From Ligustrum vulgare (Eukaryota; Streptophyta; Magnoliopsida; Lamiales; Oleaceae), in the NCBI GenBank assembly GCA_963555705.1, contig OY743190.1:38360929-38424928 (forward strand): a DNA stretch of 64,000 nucleotides, in the 5' to 3' direction. Made by a program: the position numbers and the translations under genes. This document shows, in pieces, positions 23,232-34,230 of the stretch. The notes under the pieces are model-generated. The model saw only the letters and a program-made list of their open reading frames with translations. It searched no databases and was not told the origin of the DNA. Position 1 is the stretch's first letter. Each line of letters begins with the position of its first letter.

Positions 23232-26010
23232 TTATTGGGGAGAAACGTCTTCTGAAAAGCCCTTGTCAGATGCATCCAGGGGATCCGCAGGAGCACTCTG
23301 AGGCTCAGGGTACAATGCTTCAATGGAGGACAGGTCCAAAGCCGGATAAGCTTCCTTCACGTCCCCCAAAGCCATCCTGGCCCCTAAGTTCCCAAAGACC
23401 CTTTGCATCGCCTCGTACTCTGGGGTCTCTTCAAAAGTGTCCTTGAAGGTCTGGACAGCCTCAGACACTCGGGTACTTAAAGCATTCTCCACCCGTGTCA
23501 TGACGGTCTGCTCTAGAACCTCAGTAATCCTGTCTTGCATATGTTTTTCCAAAGAGGCAAGGTCCTCCTCCGCCTTTGCCTTGGCCTCCCGCTCCCTCCC
23601 CAATTCTTCATTCGCTGCTGCCACCTCGGCTTCCAGCCTGGACTTAGCTGCGTTAGCGGCAGCCAAAGCCTCAGAGGCGATGGATTGTGCACGATTAGAA
23701 TCATCCAGTTTCTTGCACAATGTTGCCACGTCAGACTCAGAGGCCAAGAGGTCGTGTTTCAACTTATCATTATCCTCCTAGAGCCGCTTGGCATTGGTCC
23801 TCTCCTCGGAGGAAGACTTCCGGGCTATGGCCAACTGGGTCTTCAAATCATTTATCTCCTTTAGCATGTTGTCTGCATGCCGGAGAGCAGTTTCAGCATT
23901 CTTCTTGTCCCGCTGCGCCTCATCCACGGACGATTCCACCTCGTCAATAAGGGACAACGCCCTGGCATTCATGGCCTTGGCGGCGAGCAGCTTCCGGGAC
24001 GGACTGGCACTAGAAGAGAAGGCGGACCAGCCTTCCGTCCAAAATTGCTCAGTTATAAAGGCGGCCCGGGCTGGAGGAGAACTGGGAGAGTCAAACAGTG
24101 AAGGGCTGAAGGTGACCTCCCTGGGGAGAATGCTAGTTTTGATGTGCTTGAGCTCTTCTACTCCCTCCGGTGTCATTTCATAGGCCAAGCCCGGAATGGA
24201 TACAGAAGGCTCATCCCCCAGGTCTTCTAGCATGGGAGGTGGAGGCGCAGAGGTGGATTCTTTGCCCTTACCTCTTCTGAGTCTCTTCAGAGGGGCAGGC
24301 TCAAACGTGTCCTCGGACAAGGGAGGAGGAACCGAGGCACCCTTAGCCTCCTTGTCCCTCTTAGATCCGCCCCTATCTGACCTTTTCCCCTTCCCCTTTG
24401 GAAGGACTTCCTTAGGATCAGTCCCCTTTTCTGTGCTAGGTTGCTGGGGACCCACAGGAAGCAGAGTAGGCGGTGGCAGTAGAGCTGGTAAAGGCCCCTG
24501 AAGTTGGGCCGTAGACGCCTCGGACACCTCTTTTGCCACTCCAACTTGCAGGTTGGCCAATACCACCTTTTGTTTTCTCTCAATTTCACTGCCATGACGG
24601 AGTGCAGGGGGGATCTTCGTAGCCATTAGCCCCTTTAGAGAAATCTTTGGAAAATCCTTGGAACCTAACAAGAAGGAAAGAAAAATGAGGCTGCAAGCAG
24701 ACAAAGCATAAGATGAAATAGCAATAAGGAAACGGACTTACTCATGGCTCGCATAAGACCGTGTTTAACAAATAGCTTGTTTTGCTGAATGACCCCTTGG
24801 AAGGTGCCCTTGTAAGCAAATAAACGCCTCACTGCCGCTAGGTCTGCGTCAGGGAGGAGGCGAGCAAAAGTGTCCCCTGCCAGAAACCGGTGACACGTTT
24901 GTAAGCAACGGAGAGAGGTGTATATAAAAATAAATAAATAAATAAATAAACAAGTGATACATGACGCGTAAGAACACTAAAGCGAACACAAGACTCACTA
25001 GGAGTGGAAAGAGTTCGGGGAACTGAAATTTCTGGACTTGGGTCCACAGGCGAATTCTGCCACTCCCCAGCCACCCAGAACCATTGATTCCTCCAGTTCT
25101 TTATAGAAGTAGGTTGGCCAGTAATGACGGGAGGATATGAGCCCCTAGGAGACAAGTAATACCAGTCCTTCACATCTGGTCTCACGTCCCTCTCCCTTCT
25201 CACCGATTTCTTCAGAGTGTACAAGGTATGAATAATGTGTAGTGAGATAGGATAATCGGGGTTGACCTCTTGCCACACCAGCCAAGCGCCCACGGCCTGT
25301 GTCCAAAAGTTGGGTGCCAACTGGTAGGGGCACAAGTTGTAGCTCCTAAGCAAGGCCCTGAAGAAAGGATGCAGAGGTAATCTCATCCCACAGGATAAAG
25401 CGTCGTAACATATAGCTGCTTGGCCTGGGGGAGGACTGCATGGTCGACAAGAAGGTGTAGGGTGCACTAAACGGACCCCTTCTGGCATCCTGAACTTCGC
25501 CGAGGCACAAGCCAGATCAACTCCTCGAATTTCGGTAGCAACCTCGCTGCTCTCCCACAAATCCGGGTTTGAATCGGGGTCCACATGATATCCTGATAGC
25601 TTATTTACCTGGTCCACCCAATTTTCGACCTGGGCTATTTCCTCCCCTGAGAGCCCCAGCTCCTCTCTATGTGCCCGGAAAGGGGCCCTGTTGCCCAAAT
25701 CAAGATCTTGTGGGCCAGAAGAAGAACCCGTTGCTCCCTCTCTCCCCATGTCTCTATCACGTTTGCTTCGAAGTTCTCTTAGTGCGGATTCCTCTTCGGA
25801 TGACAAATGGACCATGTAGTTCTGGTTTCTCTCTTCTTCGCTGTTAGAATCACTCAAATAAATTATACCGCTAGTTTTCCTATTCCTCCTCTTAATCTGC
25901 TCCCTAAAGAATCGGGAACTAAAAACCGATAAAGAGATGGGGCAGAAACCTCTGACGGGAACCGCCATTGCTAACATTTCCTGTGAACCCGTTCCCCCAA
26001 CTCTTTCCAT
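23232..26010 (-). pseudogene. Antisense three-exon gene (aORF) of C, one in-frame stop
   Basis: Exon 1 26010-24999, intron 1 24998-24877 (GTGAGT...CAG), exon 2 24876-24742, intron 2 24741-24665 (GTAAGT...TAG), exon 3 24664-23232. Exon lengths 1012, 135 and 1433 sum to 860 codons with phase-1 joins throughout; the only internal stop is TAG at about 23778. Residues 40-46 are basic (KRRNRK), 56-60 acidic. About 170-335 resemble PF04195 (MPEGVRLVHPTPSCRPC, LRSYNLCPYQLAPNFWTQAV, NQWFWVAGEWQNSPVDPSPE). Exon 3 has Lys/Arg-rich nuclear-signal-like runs, then a long heptad coiled coil (LKEINDLKTQLAIARKS, KLKHDLLASESDVATLCKKL). Function unknown; possibly nuclear, self-associating. It runs opposite to the LTR transcript. 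Confidence 0.85.
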
Positions 26011-26354
26011 TTTTCTTTTTGTTTTAAAGGTGGGTCAGACTCAACGAAAGAAAAACAAGGTGCGAAAACAAAATTTTCAAACCCACAATGAGAAACTGAA
26101 AATAGAAAAGTTTCGCATGTACAGAGACCAAGAGGTTTACCTTCGGTGACAAATGCGTGAAACTGTGCACTGGAAATGGAGAACTCGCCGGTAAAGAAAC
26201 TGTGGAACAGTAAGGGCGGACGCTGGGTAGAAAGCCCTTGAGGAGAAGACTTGAAACTTGCAGGAAAGAAGGAAACGGAGCAAGCTTTCGCCAAGGTATT
26301 GCTGCAAAAGGCTTTTAGAAAGTGGTAAAGGGTGAAATAATGAAATGAAGAAGG

Positions 26355-26361
26355 ATTTATA
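26355..26361 (-). promoter_or_regulatory. TATA box of the C antisense gene
   Basis: TATAAAT on the minus strand, 345 bp upstream of the ATG at 26010, followed by CCTTCTTCAT as in D. Confidence 0.6.
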
Positions 26362-26702
26362 GGAATCCCAACAATCTAAATTCCTTGATTTTCGTGAACC
26401 GCATGATTAATGTGGGTAACCCATGCCCCTTGGAAAATGGGCTAATCAAAGCGCCAGCCGTCAAAGGGAGAGACAAAACCGTTCAGCTGCCACGGTGAAT
26501 GCCACACGCCGTGAAATGATACCCCCCTCCCATTTCATGCGTATATTTCTTGGAAATAAATACCAATAGCCCATCTGAATTGAGTGCGCCGCCTAGGAAA
26601 CGTGCTGACATGATCCTGGCCATCAGGGAGCGGAAACCCGAGGCGGAAGGTCGGCTATAAAATCATAACAAATCCTACACGACCATGAATGATCCCTTCG
26701 GA

Positions 26703-26715
26703 TTTGAGGGACTAG
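26703..26715 (+). other. Polypurine tract of C
   Basis: TTTGAGGGACTAG abutting the 3' LTR. Confidence 0.85.
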
Positions 26716-27384
26716 TGTTGATTCCGGGCCCAAAGAAAGGTACAGTGACCCACCAGCTAAGGCCCAATAGTGGCCCAACGGACCTTGACCCACAGCTGAG
26801 GCCTGGAATATCACCTTGAGATGAATGCCGAGGTGGTATGTCAAGAAAACCTCCTTAGCCGACCTGGTTAACGCCCAGCCTATGTGCTTTATACTCAGCC
26901 GGGGCGCTTTATGGCGTTGACCAGAAGAGAGAGATGGAGTCAGTGATGGGACACTGCCTTTACCCAGACGTGACAGGCGTCCATCCCCTACGAAATGTAG
27001 AAATGATTACGGTTGAAAAGCATGATTGTCACATCCATAAGCTAGGGTAATGACAAGTGTAAAGTATGCCACGTGTCGTAATTCAAGACAAGAAGTTCCT
27101 CTATAAATGAAGCACAATTGTCTCCAAGTTGGGGGTTAGCAATTTCTCACTCTTAACTCTGTATTTCTCTCACTCCCTTTTCTCTCTTTTACACACTTTT
27201 ATCTCCCGCACCCAAGATATATTTGCCTAAAATGAGCACTAACTTAGGCATCAGAGTGCAAACGGGAGCCACCTCGCTCCCTTTGCAAGCTGATTGTTTG
27301 TCTTAGTGCGCAGGAGATCCACGTGTTCAAGAGGGAGGAGCTGAGACGTGTTGGTCCAAGGTCCAGCCGGATTTTGTGGTCAAC
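26716..27384 (+). repeat. 3' LTR of C
   Basis: 669 bp, about 98.7% identical to the 5' LTR. The last A of the expected CAACA end is missing at the junction with flanking DNA. TATAAAT at 27102-27108. Confidence 0.95.
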
Positions 27385-27897
27385 GATCGTCATAATGCGT
27401 TTGGTACTTTTAATAATATTTTAATAATTAATTTTAAGACATTAAATAAATTTTTATATGAAAAATAAAATTTATTACATAAAAACTAAATACACAAATA
27501 ATATAAAATATATAAATAATTTTCTTTAATTTTAGAATTACAAACTCAAAAAATTAGGGATTTATGGTTGATAATTTTATTTATATTATACTATTTGTTT
27601 CAAAATGTCAAGATATTTTAATTCTTATAAAATAAGAAAAAAATACTTAAATAATAGTTTGGAGAGAAAAGTCAAACAAATAATGGTAAGTAAAAACAAT
27701 TAAAAAAAAAGGAAGTAAAGCAATTTAAAAAGAAAACAAGAAAGAAAAAGCCTATCAATTTCCATCCCACATCGGATATTGACGTGGGACGAGAATACCT
27801 ATTACGCTTATAAAGAGGCTGTTCAGTGGTAAGCTGAATTACATTTGTAAAGGGATTGCGTATGTTTACATGCAGTCCTTGAGTATAGTTTTTTTTT
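27385..27897. other. Non-element island between C and E
   Basis: AT-rich sequence without an open frame. The only organised part is the snRNA-type promoter at 27764-27814, described separately. Ends in a T run at the E LTR. Confidence 0.5.
27764..27814 (+). promoter_or_regulatory. Candidate plant snRNA-type promoter (USE + TATA)
   Basis: ATCCCACATCG at 27764-27774 fits the plant upstream sequence element consensus RTCCCACATCG. TATAAA follows at 27809-27814 with 34 bp between. In dicots that wider spacing is typical of RNA polymerase II snRNA genes, while U6/U3-type genes have about ten bases less. Expected start would be near 27840. The downstream sequence does not match any spliceosomal snRNA I can recall, and E begins at 27898, so a gene body could be truncated. 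Confidence 0.4.
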
Positions 27898-28248
27898 TGT
27901 TACAACCATGACTAATTTTACATGACACGTCATCCATATGGGCCCACCAGGGGATCCAAAAAACATCGATTCACCTAATCATGACTCAAGGTCAAACTGT
28001 GGATACCAAACTTGCTGGACTCTTACATGCCGAGGTACCCTTATGCCGAGGTGATGCTATGCCAAGGTACCCCTATGCCGGAGTGATGCCATGCTGAGGT
28101 ACCCCTATGCCGGGGTGATGCTATGCCGAGGTACCCTTATGTCGAGGTGATGCTATGCCGAGGTACCCCTATGACGAGGTGATACTATGCCGAGGTGATG
28201 CTATGCCGAGATGTTCCTAAGCAGAAGTGAGTACCCTGAAAAGGTGAC
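27898..28248 (+). repeat. 5' LTR of E, first part
   Basis: TGTTACAACC start. From about 28030 it contains alternating 16-bp words (ATGCCGAGGTACCCCT and ATGCCGAGGTGATGCT) in tandem. Interrupted by copia element F after GTGAC (28244-28248). Confidence 0.9.
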
Positions 28249-28721
28249 TGTTAAAATTAATGTACAAGCCCAATTGTTGGGCCGGACTTTACAATTAGAT
28301 TAATTAATATGATTAATTAATCAAGACCCATTAAAAGCCCTATTGTCATTAGGGTTTTGAGATGCACATATTAATATGTGCACTATTGTAGAGAAATCAA
28401 GATAGTCGTTTTTCATAATATTCTAGCGCGGATTTTTCTCTTGCTAGCACAAAGAGAAAAATCAATTCTCTCGAATCCATTCCAAAGGTTGGAGATTGAT
28501 GGAGTTCCAGAATCAACTCCCTGTGTGGATTTCTGTTAGAGGCTGGACAATTGGACAGCTGGTGGTGACAAGTTTGTACCTCCTGTTTCAGATTTCAAAT
28601 TCACGGCGTTCATCAAAGGTATTATTCTAATCACAAATTCTATCTAAGTGCAAGGTTGATCCGGGCTATGGTTTCGTGTTTGTTTAAATTCCGCTGTGCA
28701 TATATGTATCGAAACCCTACA
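28249..28721 (+). repeat. 5' LTR of F
   Basis: TGTTAAAATTAATG start, CCCTACA end, 473 bp. Confidence 0.95.
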
Positions 28722-28722
28722 G

Positions 28723-28735
28723 TGGTATCAGAGCC
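28723..28735 (+). other. Primer-binding site of F
   Basis: TGGTATCAGAGCC, an exact initiator-Met tRNA match, one base after the LTR. Confidence 0.95.
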
Positions 28736-28879
28736 TGCCTTGTTACTTGTTAGAATTTGTTAATTTTTTATGAATTCAATAAATGATTGAATTATTTTTT
28801 TCTTGTTATCTAGCTTTTGAGAAAATTGATTTTCTTGTTCAAATCAGATTTGAGAGAAAATAATTTTGGGTCGAAAAAA

Positions 28880-29225
28880 AAAATGGAACGCGAAAACAGT
28901 TGGGAAAAACCAGGCGGCAACCACCGCCAGAGATCTGGCGGCCTCCGGCGAAGTGCTGGCAACTGTTGCTGTCGGGAGCGCAGTCACGCTGTGGTTCTTG
29001 AATTCCTTCGCCGCTACTACCATCAGAAGCGGCGTGTGCCGCTGCCTGGAATGGAAGCACCAGGCGCTGCTGCTATTGTAGCAGCAGCACCGGCTGTTGT
29101 CAGCAGCGTCGCGCAGCTGCTGCTGATGGCTGCGGTATACCGTCGCTGGTCTGCGACGGTTGCCAACGCTGGTGTGAGACGCGGTGCCAGTTTCGGCACC
29201 GCTAACAAGGGAGGAGAGCTCTAGG
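28880..29225 (+). other. GC-rich leader block of F
   Basis: A GC-rich pocket inside otherwise AT-rich sequence, full of GCAGC/GCTGC words able to fold back. Frames are open on both strands, a composition effect. I do not call a gene here; it may be a structured leader. Confidence 0.45.
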
Positions 29226-32090
29226 CTTCGAACAGGTTTCAGCATTGGGGGCGGGGGCTTCCTTTACAATTTTGGAAATTGTAAGGACCTGTTTGCAAAT
29301 TTCGGTTTAGGGTTCAGAATTGAAGTGGGGTATCATTACAATTTATGAAATTATGAGCCCCTGTCTGCAATTATGAAATAAGGTCAAAATACAATTTTAA
29401 ATTGAAGGACCTATCATGTAATTTGTGAAATTCGAGGGTCTTAGTGTAATTTTAAATATGGGTCAAATTGCAATTTTTAAAAGGGTTTAAATTTTGATTT
29501 TAAATGGGTTTGACCCAATTTAAAACTTTGACCAGATTTTTAATTTTGACTCAATTCAAAATTATATTTTAAAATTCACGACTTTAAAATTATTGTTAAA
29601 ATTGAATTTTAATGAATATATAATTTTGACTCTAAATTGAATTTTATTTTATTTAGGAGTTTTATCCTAAATTAAAATATTAATTCAATTTGCCCTAATT
29701 CTAGAATTAGAGTTTGGACTCTAATTTGGTGTTTAATTAAAATTTGATTTTAATTAAATTTAATAATTAGTTAATTTGATTAATTGATTATTAATTGAAC
29801 CTTATTTAGGATTTGATCCTAAATTCAATTAGCCCTAAAATCTTGAAATTGGAGTTGGACTCTAATTTAGTATTTAATTAAAATTTGATTTGATTTAAAT
29901 AAACCTGTCAATTAATGTAATTGACTAATTTGATTAGTTAATTACTAAATTGAATTTTATTTTATTTTAGGAGTTTTATCCTAAATTAAGATTTTAATTC
30001 AATTTTCCTCTTTTGGAATTAGAGTTAGACTCTAATTTGGTATTTGATTAAAATATGATTTTAATTAAATAAGACCCGCTAACTTAAGTTAATTAATTAA
30101 TTTGATTAATTAATTATTGTTCCGATCCATTTTATCTAAATTAGTTTAGACGGCCTAAATTGGTAGAAACTTGAAATTTGTTTATATAATATTAGATATT
30201 ATATTATAATACATTTATAGGATGAATGTGTATTTAGTGGATGGTTATGGACTCGACCCATGTGATTGGTTGGATGGTTACTTTACTTTGGTTTGTTGAT
30301 TGGGCCTGTGAGCCTATTATTATTATTATTATTTAATTGAGCCTGCATGCCTATTATTTAATTTATTTGGGCTTGCGAGCTCTAGTTTGTATATATGGGT
30401 CTGCGCGTCCTTTGATACAGGCCTGTGTGCCAACTAGTATAGGATACAGGTTGGAGCTAGTCACAGGAAGACAACTAGTATAGGATATAGGTTGCAGCAA
30501 CAGATGGAGATTATTGCATTTAGCATTCGATGATCGAATGCAGTGTCCCCTAGGAATTGACCAACTAGTCTTCTTCATGGCTCGAGAAGACTAAATAGAT
30601 ATTGTCCATAATCATCCACAGTAGTAATATATGTATGATTAATTGCATGGTTGATGTTAGTTAATATACATAGGAATGATGAGACAAACCCCTCACTTAA
30701 TATTATATTAAGTCATTCGCTTTCCATTGTTATAATGAAAAACCAGAGTTTACTATTGATGTCAGCTTGTTGAGTCACTCAAGGCTACTCAATGGTAGAT
30801 ATGTTTCTCGTTATGAAATATCAGATACTTCTGAACAATGGGTCAGACTTAACCAAAACGACATCATTTTTGAGTCAATCAAAAGTGATATAATTTTGGA
30901 AGTAATTTATTAAATTCGTATTAATTGGTTAATACAAAGTGTCTTCCATTGTTATAGTGAAAAACCAGAATTCGCCCTCGATGCAGCTTGTTGAGTCACT
31001 CAAGGCTGCAAGTGGGAAGGTGTGTTTATCACTATGAAACGTAAGATGTTTCTGACCAATGGGTAGAATTTAACCGAAATCTATCTTTTGTTGAGTTACT
31101 CAAGGAGATGAGATTTTGGAGGCACAATCAAGTAAATACATAAAATGTGTGTGACAAAGAGTTGTCTACTTGATGATCTAGGAGTCACATGGAGATGTGA
31201 TTGATAGGAGTATCTACCTGGATGTCTCATTAGAGCTTGTTGAGTCACTCAAGGTTCTAATGGAATAAACGGGATCCTAGCCTACTGTGAATCTAACAGG
31301 ATTCTACGAGATCAATGTTGAGGGTCATTAATTCAAGTAAAACAGTGGGAGCAATCGATTTAATAAAAGACCTTATTAAATTGATTTATACATGATGATG
31401 CGTGATTCTATTTTTGATTTATTATTGTTGTTGTATGAGTTTTAAAATTTGAGTTGTTACTTGAACTTATGGAGTATAATTGACACTCTGTAAGTTCATT
31501 AGACTGAAATCCTTGAATTGGCATCATTCTTTGAGAAATGATCTCAAAACACGATATGATCGAGAATACTCTTCTCGAACATGCCAATAATAGGACACTA
31601 AATTTATAATTGCGAGGCTTCTTTAACCGAACTGAAGAAATGAGAAGTTTGGTGAATCTTCTACTTCAGTTTTCTATTTGATAGAGGTTAAATAATCTAC
31701 TTAGCCAATCGAGTATTAGATACCGATAATTTGCAATGGGTAAAAGTAGAATAATTGGGAAAAATGGTGATGTACCTATTTGTAGGTAATAAAGTAAATG
31801 TTGTTTGAACAGCTTAAGAAGCTATTACCTATTTTTGCCTTCTCATTCAGTTTAAAATTAGACAATTTTTAATTACAGTTCTTATGAAGAACGACACTTC
31901 CACTTCATGTTTGGACATGAAGTGATTATCCTCTTTAATTAAGAATAATAGTTATTCGATAACTTAAATGGGATATTATGGAAGTGAGGTAAATAACAAA
32001 CAGTCTACATTCTGAATATTGGCAAAGAAGAAGTCACACTTAAATCTGACACTTGACTTATTCAATTAATAGAGATATATGTATATCTCA
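29226..32090 (+). other. Non-coding interior of F, with repeats
   Basis: Where gag and protease should lie there is no recognisable protein. It holds three imperfect AT-rich repeats (about 29640-30120) and five copies of TTGAGTCACTCAA or close variants (30770-31252), described separately. Confidence 0.5.
29640..30120 (+). repeat. Three imperfect ~155-bp AT-rich repeats in F
   Basis: Three copies, starting near 29655, 29805 and 29965. Each contains TTTAGGAKTTKATCCTAAAT, then GGAGTTGGACTCTAATTT or a variant, then TTTAATTAAAATTTGATT. Confidence 0.7.
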
Positions 32091-34230
32091 CCTTGGAGGT
32101 AAATTGATAAGTCAATTTTCTTTGAAAAAGGAAATGTGGGATGGTTAATCCATTGAGCCTGTTACATTCGGATGTAAGCGGGTATATGTCAGAGTGGTCT
32201 TTAATCATTAGATAACCATGATTGTCATTGTTATCTATAATAAAGTTTAAATCTGTAAGTTTGAAAAGTTCAAATAATACATATATAAATTAGAAGGCCA
32301 AAATGAGAAAAATATTCTAAGCACGTAGATTTGATCAAAGTGAAGAATATTTCCAAGTGATTGACTTCAAGATTATGTTATGAGAACATAATTTTTGCAT
32401 AAATAACCTTTTTGCATACACCTTGACACAATGGCGTATCTTAAAGGAGAATGATTACAATTCATGCAATCATTGATGAAGCCACGCAAAATCTCCAAAA
32501 CAGTTTTTGGAGCTTTGCACTAAAACTCTATGTTACACACTTAGTCGTGTTCCATGATAATCGGTTGATGAATGTCCATATAGGATATGGATTTCAAAGG
32601 TTTAATCTTCCTCGCGTTAAAATTTTAAGATCTCAATACTTATTAGAAGTATACCAAATTTGGATAAGCAATAGCCTTAGTCCAATATGTATATTTGTGG
32701 GATATCCAAAAGATGGTTGGATATTATTTCTACACTCCTATCAAGAAAGAAAGTCTATCTCGAATTTTGTCAATGTCTTAGAGAAACAGTTCATCTAAGA
32801 GAAGACAGTGGGAGTAGAAGTAGAACATGAAAGAGTTCATGATTACACATATACTTAACCGATTAAATAAGCTAGAATTTGCGCTTGCATTGGATGAGGC
32901 ATAGATCAATGCTTGGAACGCGCGCACTGCTCAGGATGTGGTGACGACTGAGAACACACTAGCTCAATGTAAAGATATTAGGATCATGTATACTACATTG
33001 AGTTACACATTCTTGCTAATATTGTATTAGTCATCAAGGTTAATGAGCCTATATTTACATAGAAGCTAAGTCAAGTGTTGACTAAATGAGATGGCATGAA
33101 GCCATTGAATTTGAGATAAGAACAAGTTTTGGAACTTATTTGATTCACCTGAAATGGGTAAGACTCATACGTTGTAAATGAGTTCTATGAATCAATTCGA
33201 ATTCTACTTGCAGTAGCAACATTATGTAACTATGGGATTTTTGAATCCTTAAACATAGTATACTAGCTACAAATATCTATTACAGATTAAAGCAAGTCTC
33301 ACGGAGCTAGAATCTTAATTTTGATGAGATAATCAAAATGTTTGATTAATCATGTGTATATAAAAGGTTAGTGGGAGTATTCAATATTTCTGATACTATA
33401 TGTAGATGACATATTATTGATCAGAAACTGAGTCTCTAACCTTTAAAGTGAAAGTGCAATTATTTTAAATTTCTCCATGATGGATTTGAGAAATAAAACC
33501 TTTACTTTGGGAACCATAATCTATAGAGATAGATTAGGAAGGTTGTTTTGATTTCTCAATCCATGTACATAGATGTAATGCTAATGGGGTTAGCATGAGT
33601 GAATCCAATGTAGGATTCTATCCCAAATTTTTTTTGGGGTTAATCTTTTCAAAATGGTTTTTAGAACACGTATTGAGAAAGAATGATGTGGAGAAGATAC
33701 TTGATTGTTTGACGATAAGATCTTCTTAAATGCCACACTATGCACAACACCTTTTGTATTATTGAAAACTTGAGAAGTACTAAGAATACAGAAGACATGA
33801 GGAGAAATGTAGACTTACAGTCTTCAGGTACATAGATACCATCCTTTAGTCCGGAAAGGGATGAAGGAAATATTCAGTCTAATTGTTAATTAACTCATAG
33901 TATTGGTGTGGTCAGTTTGAAATGGTTCAAACAAGAAAGACTGCTAACTATACAACCGAGACCAAATACATAAGTGCTTGTGAAGCAATATCGATCGTTA
34001 AGTTCATTAGTGAACTATAACTGTTCCTAGCATTGTAGCTCCAGTAATGAGTATTGTGACGACAATGGAGCCATCGCGCAAGCGAGGGAACTGAGTCTCA
34101 TCGATGATCTAAGTATGTATTTAGGGGCTACTATCTTATTCGAAGATTGTAGAAAAATAGAATTCACGCCCACTAACCTTGCAAAGGTTGAATGTGTGAA
34201 GAGTCACATATCCAAGATCCACCTGTAAAT
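32091..34230 (+). pseudogene. Copia pol remnants of F (integrase, RT, RNase H)
   Basis: Order integrase-RT-RNase H, diagnostic of copia. Integrase: PLSLLHSDVSGYM (about 32150) and, near 32500-32798, FVGYPKDG... ending NVLEKQFI, like the usual FVGYPK...FLEKEFI segment. RT: ILYVDDILLI at about 33390-33420. RNase H: CDDNGAIAQAREL at about 34055-34090. All are separated by stops and frame changes, and the whole stretch is shorter than a complete copia pol. No function possible. Confidence 0.8.

Larger units (their letters stand above)
19307..27384 (+). mobile_element. Tat-lineage element C, pol-deleted, young
   Basis: LTRs 19307-19977 and 26716-27384 differ at about nine positions (about 98.7% identical by eye). 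PBS and PPT are present. The interior holds leader minisatellites, a short integrase fragment on the plus strand, and a nearly complete three-exon antisense gene on the minus strand. Gag, protease, RT, RNase H and most of integrase are absent. It must have relied on another element's proteins if it moved in this form. Target duplication not found. Confidence 0.9.

Noticed and set aside
19301..27390. Possible target duplication of C
   Set aside because: AATGG(T) on the left and GATCG on the right do not match; none can be claimed.
27891..27897. T run before E read as a polymerase III terminator for the snRNA-like promoter
   Set aside because: The USE-TATA spacing points to polymerase II, and the run is at the insertion junction, so it cannot be assigned.
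28817..29224. 135-codon Ala/Arg-rich frame in F
   Set aside because: GC-rich block open on both strands, no domain, no relation to copia gag.
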